Made by a program: the position numbers and the translations under genes | DNA from: Larix kaempferi | Taxonomy: Eukaryota; Streptophyta; Pinopsida; Pinales; Pinaceae | Reading direction: 5' to 3' | Assembly (NCBI GenBank): GCA_027924585.1 | Contig: BSBM01000200.1 | Coordinates: 124,001-188,000 of the forward strand | Length of the DNA stretch: 64,000 bases | The notes under the pieces: generated by a model | What the model saw: the letters and a program-made list of their open reading frames with translations, nothing else | The model's database searches: none | Told to the model about the DNA's origin: nothing | Shown here: one piece after another, positions 12,059 to 21,553 of the stretch | Numbering within the stretch: the stretch's first letter is position 1 | Layout of the letters: each line of letters starts with the position of its first letter

Positions 12059-15000
12059 ATAATGACTTTCTATAGTTTGCGTATGCGTCCGGAAATAAGA
12101 AAAGCTTACTTCCCCCGTTTTTTAAAATCACAGCTTCTAGAAGGTTTACATGATTTCTTAAAAAACACGAGTTTTTAGAAAATGTGTTTTATTTCATAAA
12201 TGGAATAAACAAAGTATGCACATTCTACGTCATAACGACTTTCTATAGTTTGCGCATGCGTCCGGAAATAAAAAAAGCTTACTTCCCCCGTTTTTTAAAA
12301 CCCCAGCTTCTAGAAGGTTTACATCATTTCGTAAAAAACAGGAGTTTTTAGAAAATGTATTTATTTCATAAATGGAATCTACAAAGTATGCACATTCTAC
12401 GTCATAACGATTTTCTATAGTTTGCGCATGCGTCCGGAAATAAGAAAAGCTTACTTCCACCGTTTTTTAAAATCACAGCTTCTTGAAGGTTTACATGATT
12501 TCGTAAAAAACACGAGTTTTTAGAAAATTTGTTTTATTTCATAAATGGAATCAACAAAGTATGCACATTGTACGTCATAACGACTTTCTATAATTTGTGC
12601 ATGCGTTTGGAAATAAGAATAGCTTACTTCCCCCGTTTTTTAAAATCACAGCTTCTAGAAGGTTTACATGATTTCTTAAAAAACACGAGTTTTTAGATAA
12701 TGTGTTTTATTTCGTAAATGGAATCAACAAAGTATGCACATTCTATCTCATAGCACCTTTCTATAGTTTGCGCATGCGTTTGGAAATAAGAAAAGCTTAC
12801 TTCCACCGTTTTTTAAAATCACAGCTTCTAGAAGGTTTACATGACTTCTTAAAAAACACGAGTTTTTAGAAAATGTGTTTTATTTCATAAATGGAATCAA
12901 CAAAGTATGCACATTCTACGTCATAAGGACTTTCTATAGTTTGCGCATGCGTCCAGAAATAAGAAAAGCTTACTTCCATCGTTTTTCAAAATCACAGCTT
13001 CTAGAAGGTTTACATGATTTCGTAAAAAACACAAGTTTTTAGAAAATGTGTTTTATTTCATAAATGGAATCTACAAAGTATGCACATTCTACGTCATAAC
13101 GACTTTCTATAGTTTGCGCATGCGTCCGGAAATAAGAAAAGCTTACTTCTCCCATTTTTTAAAATCACAGCTTCTAGAAGGTTTACATAATTTCTTAAAA
13201 AACACGAGTTGTTAGAAAATGTGTTTTATTTCATAAATGGAATCAACAAACTATGCACATTCTACGTCATAACGACTTTCTATAGTTTGCGCATGCGTCC
13301 GGAAATAAGAAAAGCTTACTTCCCCCGTTTTTTAAAATCACAGCTTCCAGAAGGTTTACATGATTTCTTAAAAAACATGAGTTTTTAGAAAATGTGTTTT
13401 ATTTCATAAATGGAATCAACAAAGTATGCACATTCTACGTCATAATGACTTTCTATAGTTTGCGTATGCGTCCGGAAATAAGAAAAGCTTACTTCCCCCG
13501 TTTTTTAAAATCACAGCTTCTAGAAGGTTTACATGATTTCTTAAAAAACACGAGTTTTTAGAAAATGTGTTTTATTTCATAAATGGAATAAACAAAGTAT
13601 GCACATTCTACGTCATAACGACTTTCTATAGTTTGCGCATGCGTCCGGAAATAAGAAAAGCTTACTTCTCCCATTTTTTAAAATCACAGCTTCTAGAAGG
13701 TTTACATAATTTCTTAAAAAACACGAGTTGTTAGAAAATGTGTTTTATTTCATAAATGGAATCAACAAACTATGCACATTCTAAGTCATAACGACTTTCT
13801 TTAGTTTGCGCATTCATCCGGACATAAGAAAAGCTTACTTCCCCCGTTTTTTAAAATCACAGCTTCTAGAAGGTTTACATGTTTTCTTAAAAAACAAGAG
13901 TTTTTAGAAAATATGTTTTATTTCATAAATGGAATCAACAAAGTGTGCACATTTAACGTCATAACGACTTTCTATAGTTTGCGCATGCGTCCGGAAATAA
14001 GAAAAGCTTACTTCCACCGTTTTTTAAAATCACAGCTTCTAGAAGGTTTACATGATTTCTTAAAAAACACGAGCTTTTAGAAAATGTGTTTTATTTCATA
14101 AATGGAATCAACAAAGTATGCAAGTTCTACGTAATAACGACTTTCTATAGTTTGTGCATTCGACCGGAAATAAGAAAAGCTTACTTCCACTGTTTTTAAA
14201 AATCACAGCTTCTAGAAGGTTTACATGATTTCGTAAAAAATACGAGTTTTTAGAAAATGTGTTTTATTTCATAAATGGAATCTACAAAGTATGCACATTC
14301 TGCGTCATAACGACTTTCTATAGTTTGCGCATGCGTCCGGAAATAAGAAAAGTTTACTTCCCCTGTTTTTTAAAATCATAGCTTCTAGAAGGTTTACATG
14401 ATTTCGTAAAAAACACGAGTTTTTAGAAAATGTGTTTTATTTCATAAATGGAATCAACAAAGTATGCACGTTCTACGTAATAACGACTTTCTATAGTTTG
14501 CGCATTCGACTGGAAATAAGAAAAGCTTACTTCCACCGTTTTTAAAAATCACAGCTTCTAGAAGGTTTACATGATTTCGTAAAAAACATGAGTTTTTAGA
14601 AAATGTGTTTTATTTCATAAATGGAATCAACAAAGTATGCACATTCTACGTCATAAGGACTTTCTATAGTTTGCGCATGCGTCCGGAAATAAGAAAAGCT
14701 TACTTCCACCGTTTTTCAAAATCACAGCTTCTAGAAGGTCTACATGATTTTGTAAAAAACACGAGTTTTTAGAAAATGTGTTTTATTTCATAAATGTAAT
14801 CTACAAAGTATGCACATTCTACGTCATAATGACTTTCTATAGTTTGCGCATGCGTCCGGAAATAAGAAAAGCTTACTTCCACCGTTTTTTAAAATCACAG
14901 CTTCTTGAAGGTTTACATGATTTCGTAAAAAACACGAGTTTTTAGAAAATGTGTTTTATTTCATAAATGGAATCTACAAAGTATGCACATTCTACGTCAT

Positions 15001-15869
15001 AACGACTTTCTATAGTTTGTGCATGCATCCGGAAATAAGAAAAGCTTACTTCCCCCGTTTTTAAAAACACAGCTTCTAGAAGGTTTACATGATTTCTTAA
15101 AAAACATGAGTTTTTAGAAAATGTGTTTTATTTCATAAATGGAATGAAAAAAGTATGCACATTTTACGTCATAACGACTTTCTATAGTTTGCGCATGCGT
15201 TTGGAAATTAGAAAAGCTTACTTCACCCGTTTTTTAAAATCACAGCGTCTAGAAGGTTTACATGATTTCTTAAAAAACACGAGTTTTTAGAAAATGTGTT
15301 TTATTTGATAAATGGAATCAAAAAAGTATGCACATTCTATGTCATAAGGACTTTCTATAGTTTGCGCATGCGTCCGGAAATAAGAAAAGCTTACTTCCCC
15401 CGTTTTTTAAAATCACAGCTTCTAGAAGGTTTACATGATTTCTTACAAAACACGAGTTTTTAGAAAATGCGTTTTATTTCATAAACGGAATCAACAAAGT
15501 ATGCACATTCTACGTCATAACGACTTTCTATAGTTTGCGCATGCATTTGGAAATAAGAAAAGCTTACTTCCCCCATTTTTTAAAATCACAGCTTCTAGAA
15601 GGTTTACATGATTTCGTAAAAAACACGAGTTTTTAGAAAATGTGTTTTATTTCATAAATGGAATCAACAAAGTATGCACATTCTATGTCATAACGACTTT
15701 CTATAGTTTGTGCATGCGTCCGGAAATAAGAAAAGCTTACATCCCCCGTTTTTTAAAATCACAGCTTCTAGAAGGTTTACATGATTTCTTAAAAAACACG
15801 AGTTTTTAGAAAATGTGTTTTATTTCGTAAATGGAATCAACAAAGTATGCACATTCTACGTCATAACAA
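12059..15869 (+). repeat. Mixed monomers with short-range duplications
   Basis: All monomers are in direct orientation and no long HOR is seen. Two short duplications are clear: GCGTATGCGTCC with its neighbours at 12,081 and 13,464 (offset 1,383, eight monomers less 1 bp), and ACTTCTCCCAT with ACATAATTTC and GTTGTTAG at 13,145 and 13,664 (offset 519, three monomers). Several monomers carry variants also found at 56.7-58.0 kb. No gene or insertion was seen. Confidence 0.85.
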
Positions 15870-17253
15870 CTTTCTACAGTTTGCGCATTCGTCCGTAAAT
15901 AAGAAAAGCTTACTTCCCCCGTTTTTTAAAATCACAGCTTCTAGAAGGTTTACATGATTTCTTAAAAAACATGAGTTTTTAGAAAATGTGTTTTATTTCA
16001 TAAATGGAATCAACAAAGTATCCAAATTCTACATAATAACGACTTTCTACAGTTTGCGCATTCGTCCGTAAATACGAAAAGCTTACTTCCACCATTTTTT
16101 AAAATCACGGATTCTACAAGGTTTACATGATTTCTTAAAAAACACGAGTTTTTAGAAAATGTGTTTTATTTCATAAATGGAATCAACAAAGTATGCATAT
16201 TCTACGTCATAACGACTTTCTATAGTTTGCGCATTCGTCCGGAAATAAGAAAAGCTTACTTCCACCGTTTTTTAAAATCACAGCTTCTAGAAGGTTTACA
16301 TGATTTCGTAAAAAACAGGAGTTTTTAGAAAATGTGTTTTATTTCATGAATGGAAACAACAAAGTATGCACATTCTACGTCATAACGACTTTCTATAGTT
16401 TGCGCATTCGTCCAGAAATAAGAAAAGCTTACTTCCACCGTTTTTTAAAATCACAGCTTCTAGAAGGTTTACATGATTTCTTAAGAAACACGAGTTTTTA
16501 GAAAATGTGTTTTACTTCATAAATGGAATCAATAAAGTATGCACATTCTACGTCATAACGAATTTCTATAGTTTGCGCATGCGTCCGGAAGTAAGAAAAG
16601 CTTACTTCCACCGTTTTTTAAAATCACAGCTTCTAGAAGGTTTACATGATTTCTTAAAAAACATGAGTTTTTAGAAAATGTGTTTTATTTCGTAAATGGA
16701 ATCAACAAAGTATGCACATTCTATGTCATAGCAAATTTCTATAGTTTGCGCATGCGTTTGGAAATAAGAAAAGCTTACTTCCACCGTTTTTTAAAATCAC
16801 AGCTTCTAGAAGGTTTACATGAGTTATTAAAAAACACGAGTTTTTAGAAAATGTGTTTTATTTCATAAATGGAATCAACAAAGTATGCACATTCTACGTC
16901 ATAACGACTTTCTATAGTTTGCGCATTCGTCCGGAAATAAGAAAAGCTTACTTCCCCCGTTTTTTAAAATCACAGCTTCTAGAAGGTTTACATGATTTCT
17001 TAAAAAACATGAGTTTTTAGAAAATGTGTTTTATTTCATAAATGGAATGAACAAAGTATGCACATTCTACGTCATAACGACTTTCTATTGTTTGAACATG
17101 CGTCCGGAAATAAGAAAAGCTTACTTCCACCGTTTTTTAAAATCACAGCATCTAGAAGGTTTAAATGACTTCTGAAAAAACACGAGTTTTTAGAAAATGC
17201 GTTTTATTTCATAAATGGAAACAACAAAGTATGCAAATTCTACGTCATAACGA
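15870..17253 (+). repeat. 8-monomer repeat, copy 1
   Basis: ACGGATTCTACAAGG at 16,107 pairs with ACGGATTCTAGAAGG at 17,491. The shared sequence ATTCTA gives an offset of 1,384, exactly 8 x 173. The copies share CCGTAAATA in place of CCGGAAATA, the TTTCTACAG variant, TTCATGAATGGAAAC and GGAAGTAAG. Clear similarity runs for about 4.5 monomers (15,870-16,650) and then weakens. The remainder holds ordinary direct monomers, including one with GAGTTATTAAAAAAC at 16,821. Confidence 0.75.
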
Positions 17254-18034
17254 CTTTCTAAAGTTTGCGCATTCGTCCGTAAATAAGAAAAGCTTACTTC
17301 CCCCGTTTTTTAAAATCACAGCTTTTAGAAGGTTTACATGATTTCTTAAAAAACATGAGTTTTTAGAAAATGTGTTTTATTTCATAAATGGAACCAACAA
17401 AGTATGCAAATTCTATGTCATAACGACTTTCTACAGTTTGCGCATTCGTCCGTAAATAAGAAAAGCTTACTTCCACCATTTTTTAAAATCACGGATTCTA
17501 GAAGGTTTACATGATTTCTTAAAAAACACGACTTTTTAGAAAATGTGTTTTATTTCATAAATGGAATCAACAAAGTATGCATATTCTACGTCATAACGAA
17601 TTTCTATAGTTTGCGCATTCGTCCGGAAATAAGAAAAGCTTACTTCCACCGTTTTTTAAAATCACAGCTTCTAGAAGGTTTACATGATTTCGTAAAAAAC
17701 ACGATTTTTAGAAAATGTGTTTTATTTCATGAATGGAAACAACAAAGTATGCACATTCTACGTCATAACGACTTTCTATAGTTTGCGCATTCGTCCGGAA
17801 ATAAGAAAAGCTTACTTCCACCGTTTTTTAAAATCACAGCTTCTAGAAGGTTTACATGATTTCTTAAAAAACACGAGTTTTTAGAAAATGTGTTTTACTT
17901 CATAAATGGAATCAACAAAGTATGCACATTCTACGTCATAACGAATTTGTATAGTTTGCGCATGCGTCCGGAAGTAAGAAAAGCTTACTTCCACCGTTTT
18001 TTAAAATCACAGCTTCTAGAAGGTTTACATGATT
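17254..18034 (+). repeat. 8-monomer repeat, copy 2 (well-matched part)
   Basis: This matches 15,870-16,650 at offset 1,384. It is the source, or sister, of parts of the inverted block: 17,303-17,505 and 17,596-17,788 have reverse-complement copies at 19,115-19,318 and 18,897-19,090. The rare CAGCTTTTAGAAGG variant at 17,320 and the 1-bp-short CACGATTTTTAG at 17,701 are both mirrored there. Confidence 0.75.
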
Positions 18035-18620
18035 TCTTAAAAAACACGAGTTTTTAGAAAATGTGTTTTATTTCATAAATGGAATCAACAAAGTATGCAC
18101 ATTCTCGTCATAACGACTTTCTATAGTTTGCGCTTGCGTTTGGAAATAAGAAAAGCTTACTTCCACCGTTTTTTAAAATCACAGCTTCTAGCTGGTTTGC
18201 ATGATTTCTTAAAAAACACGAGTTTTTAGAAAATGTGTTTTATTCCATAAATGGAATCAACAAAGTATGCACATTCTACGTCATAACGACTTTCTATAGT
18301 TTGCGCATTCGTCTGGAAATAAGAAAAGCTTACTTCCACCATTTTTTAAAATCACAGCTTCTAGAAGGTTTACATGAGTTATTAAAAAACACGAGTTTTT
18401 AGAAAATGTGTTTTATTTCATAAATGGAATCAGCAAAGTATAAATATTCTACGTCATAACGACTTTTATAATTTGCGCATTCGTCCGGAAATAAGAAAAG
18501 CTTACTTCCACCGTTTTTTAAAATCACAGCTTCTAGAAGGTTTACATGATTCCTTAAAAAACACGAGTATTTAGGAAATGTGTTTTATTTCATAAATGGA
18601 ATCAACAAGGTATGCACATG
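17850..18620 (+). repeat. Left arm of a 771-bp near-perfect inverted repeat
   Basis: Reading rightward this segment equals the reverse complement of 20,767-21,537 at full length (771 bp each, position sum 39,387). I compared it along its length and found one mismatch, C at 17,874 against T in the partner, a CpG-to-TpG change. Rare features shared on both arms include GAATTTGTATAG, GGAAGTAAG, a 2-bp deletion (ATTCTCGTCATAA), CGCTTGCG, TCTAGCTGG, GAGTTATTAAA, ATAAATATTC and GAGTATTTAGGAAATG. The arm ends at the orientation switch. Confidence 0.92.
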
Positions 18621-18652
18621 CGCAAACTATAGAATGTCGTTATGACGTAGAA
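18617..18652. other. Left inversion junctions with microhomology
   Basis: Orientation flips within CAT at 18,617-18,619, shared by the plus-strand run TATGCACATT and the inverted run ACGCATGCGC. Only about 30 bases later a second join links GACGTAGAA to AAATCATGTAAACC across a shared AGAA (18,649-18,652), removing most of one inverted monomer. Two joins so close together with 3-4 bp of shared sequence are typical of template switching. The mechanism is inferred. Confidence 0.75.
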
Positions 18653-18930
18653 ATCATGTAAACCTTCTAGAAGCTGTGATTTTAAAAAACGGGGTAAGTA
18701 AGCTTTTCTTATTTCCGGACGCATGCGCAAACTATAGAATGTCGTTATGACGTAGAATGTGCATACTTTGTAGATTCCATTTATGAAATAAAACACATTT
18801 TCTAAAAACTCGTGTTTTTTAAGAAATCATGTAAACCTTCTAGAAGCTGTGATTTTAAAAAACGGGGGAAGTGAGCTTTTCTTATTTCCAAACGCATGCG
18901 CAAACTATAGAAAGTCGTTATGACGTAGAA
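18649..18930 (-). repeat. Direct duplicate of 20,487-20,768 inside the inverted block
   Basis: AGAAATCATGTAAACC at 18,649 recurs at 20,487 (offset 1,838), and both copies carry GGGGTAAGTAAGC and CTATAGAATGTCG. Differences seen are AGTGAGC against AGTAAGC near 18,870 and GCATGCGC against GCATGTGC near 18,895, followed by divergence. The offset is not a multiple of 173, so register-preserving unequal exchange does not explain it. Confidence 0.8.
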
Positions 18931-19085
18931 TGTGCATACTTTGTTGTTTCCATTCATGAAATAAAACACATTTTCTAAAAATCGTGTTTTTTACGAAATC
19001 ATGTAAACCTTCTAGAAGCTGTGATTTTAAAAAACGGTGGAAGTAAGCTTTTCTTATTTCCGGACGAATGCGCAAACTATAGAAA

Positions 19086-19126
19086 TTCGTAAAAAACATG
19101 AGTTTTAAAATCCGCAAACTATAGAA
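19086..19126. other. Scrambled junction with a short plus-orientation fragment
   Basis: Within about 40 bases the sequence goes from an inverted monomer (CTATAGAAATTCGT) to a plus-orientation piece (TTCGTAAAAAACATGAG), then back to an inverted piece (CCGCAAACTATAGAA) and on to TAGAATCCGTGATTTT from a different position in the monomer. The overlaps are about 5 bp (TTCGT at 19,086-19,090, and TAGAA). This is the most rearranged spot in the window. Confidence 0.75.
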
Positions 19127-19317
19127 TCCGTGATTTTAAAAAATCGTGGAAATAAGCTTTTCTTATTTACGGACGAATGCGCAAACTGTAGAAAGTCGTT
19201 ATGACATAGAATTTGCATACTTTGTTGATTCCATTTATGAAATAAAACACATTTTCTAAAAACTCATGTTTTTTAAGAAATCATGTAAACCTTCTAAAAG
19301 CTGTGATTTTAAAAAAC

Positions 19318-20655
19318 GGTGGAATTAAGCTTTTGTTATTTCCGGACGCATGCGCAAACTATAGAAAGTCGTTATGACGTAGAATGTGCATACTTTGTAG
19401 ATTCCATTTATGAAATAATGCACATTTTCTAAAAACTCGTGTTTTTTAAGAAATCATGTAAACCTTCTAGAAGCTGTGATTTTAAAAAACGGTGGAAGTA
19501 AGCTTTTCTTATTTCCGGACGAATGCAAAAACTATAGAAAGTCGTTATGACGTAGAATGTGCATACTTTGTTGCTTCCATTTATGAAATAAAACACATTT
19601 TCTAAAAACTCGTGTTTTTTAAAAAACCATGTAAACCTTCTAGAAGCCGTGATTTAGGAAAACGGGGGAAGTAAGCTTTTCTTATTTCCGGACGCATGCG
19701 CAAACTATAGAAATTCGTTATGACGTAGAATGTGCATACTTTGTAGATTCCATTTATGAAATAAAACACATTTTCTAAAAACTCGTGTTTTTTACGAAAT
19801 CATGTAAACCTTCTAGAAGCTGTGATTTTAAAAAACTGTGGAAGTAAGCTTTTCTTATTTCCGGACGAATTCGCAAACTATAGAAAGTCGTTATGACGTA
19901 GAATGTGCATACTTTGTTGATTCCATTTATGAAATAAAACACATTTCCTAAAAACTCGTGTTTTTTAAGAAATCATGTAAACCTTCTAGAAGCTGTGATT
20001 TTAAAAAATGGTGGAAATAAGCTTTTCTTATTTCAGGATGCATTCACAAACTATAGAAAGTCATTATGACGTAGAATTTGCATACTTTGTTGATTCCATT
20101 TATGAAATAAAACACATTTTCTAAAAACTCATGTTTTTTAAGAAATCATGTAAACCTTCTAGAAGCTGTGATTTTAAAAAACGGGGGAAGTAAGCTTTTC
20201 TTATTTCAGGATGCATTCACAAACTATAGAAAGTCATTATGACGTAGAATGTGCATACTTTGTTGATTCCATTTATGAAATAAAACACATTTTCTAAAAA
20301 CTCATGTTTTTTAAGAAATCATGTAAACCTTCTAGAAGCTGTGATTTTAAAAAACGGGGGAAGTAAGCTTTTCTTATTTCCAAACGCATGCGCAAACTAT
20401 AGAAAGTCGTTATGACGTAGAATGTGCATACTTTGTTGATTCCATTTATGAAATAAAACACATTTTAAAAAAACTCGTGTTTTTTTAGAAATCATGTAAA
20501 CCTTCTAGAAGCTGTGATTTTAAAAAACGGGGTAAGTAAGCTTTTCTTATTTCCGGACGCATGCGCAAACTATAGAATGTCGTTATGACGTAGAATGTGC
20601 ATACTTTGTAGATTCCATTTATGAAATAAAACACATTTTCTAAAAACTCGTGTTT
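19318..20655 (-). repeat. Inverted copy of the array at ~24.12-25.45 kb
   Basis: Matched rare variants include GGTGGAATTAAGC with TTTTGTTATTTCC (partner 25,420-25,450), ATAATGCACATTTTC (25,345), GAATGCAAAAACTATAG (25,230), GATTTAGGAAAACGG (25,105), GACGAATTCGC (24,895) and CGGGGTAAGTAAGC (24,230). The position sum is 44,768 at one end and 44,769 at the other. One plus-strand monomer (about 24,700-24,880) is absent and one inverted monomer with CAGGATGCATTCAC is present twice (about 20,035 and 20,208), so the length balances. Confidence 0.85.
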
Positions 20656-20766
20656 TTTAAGAAATCATGTAAACCTTCTAGAAGCTGTGATTTTAAAAAA
20701 CGGGGGAAGTAAGCTTTTCTTATTTCCAAACGCATGTGCAAACTATAGAAAGTCGTTATGATGTAG

Positions 20767-21537
20767 CATGTGCATACCTTGTTGATTCCATTTATGAAAT
20801 AAAACACATTTCCTAAATACTCGTGTTTTTTAAGGAATCATGTAAACCTTCTAGAAGCTGTGATTTTAAAAAACGGTGGAAGTAAGCTTTTCTTATTTCC
20901 GGACGAATGCGCAAATTATAAAAGTCGTTATGACGTAGAATATTTATACTTTGCTGATTCCATTTATGAAATAAAACACATTTTCTAAAAACTCGTGTTT
21001 TTTAATAACTCATGTAAACCTTCTAGAAGCTGTGATTTTAAAAAATGGTGGAAGTAAGCTTTTCTTATTTCCAGACGAATGCGCAAACTATAGAAAGTCG
21101 TTATGACGTAGAATGTGCATACTTTGTTGATTCCATTTATGGAATAAAACACATTTTCTAAAAACTCGTGTTTTTTAAGAAATCATGCAAACCAGCTAGA
21201 AGCTGTGATTTTAAAAAACGGTGGAAGTAAGCTTTTCTTATTTCCAAACGCAAGCGCAAACTATAGAAAGTCGTTATGACGAGAATGTGCATACTTTGTT
21301 GATTCCATTTATGAAATAAAACACATTTTCTAAAAACTCGTGTTTTTTAAGAAATCATGTAAACCTTCTAGAAGCTGTGATTTTAAAAAACGGTGGAAGT
21401 AAGCTTTTCTTACTTCCGGACGCATGCGCAAACTATACAAATTCGTTATGACGTAGAATGTGCATACTTTGTTGATTCCATTTATGAAGTAAAACACATT
21501 TTCTAAAAACTCATGTTTTTTAAGAAATCATGTAAAC
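20767..21537 (-). repeat. Right arm of the 771-bp inverted repeat
   Basis: This is the reverse complement of 17,850-18,620 over its full 771 bp, with the single mismatch at 21,513 (A on the given strand). The spacer between the arms is 2,146 bp. The arms could form a hairpin or cruciform or pair after replication. Their identity exceeds that between most neighbouring monomers, so the duplication is recent or maintained by conversion. Confidence 0.92.
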
Positions 21538-21553
21538 TTTCTATAGAAATCAT
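21537..21553. other. Right inversion junction
   Basis: The inverted monomer ends at ATCATGTAAAC, followed by TTTCTATAGAAA, a 12-bp palindrome. Plus-orientation sequence resumes at CATAAACGGAATC. The piece between looks like a fragment of the plus-strand GACTTTCTATAG region joined on AC, then to TTTCATAAACGG. From 21,551 the array is again a regular direct repeat. Confidence 0.7.

Larger units (their letters stand above)
18621..20766 (-). repeat. Inverted spacer: mosaic of opposite-orientation monomers
   Basis: Monomers run in the opposite direction (landmarks such as CTGTGATTTTAAAAAACGG and GCAAACTATAG on the given strand). By matching rare variants the spacer resolves into pieces: 18,649-18,930 is a direct near-copy of 20,487-20,768; 18,897-19,090 is the inverse of 17,596-17,788; 19,115-19,318 is the inverse of 17,303-17,505; and 19,318-20,655 is the inverse of about 24,119-25,450. 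The block therefore draws on both left and right flanks. Confidence 0.85.

Noticed and set aside
18621-21537. Simple inversion of an array segment
   Set aside because: The source sequences of the inverted pieces are still present in direct orientation on both sides, so it is an inverted duplication or mosaic and not a cut-and-flip.
18602-21553. Transposon with terminal inverted repeats
   Set aside because: The 771-bp arms might suggest a foldback element, but both arms and spacer are ordinary satellite monomers. There is no transposase, and no target-site duplication was seen.
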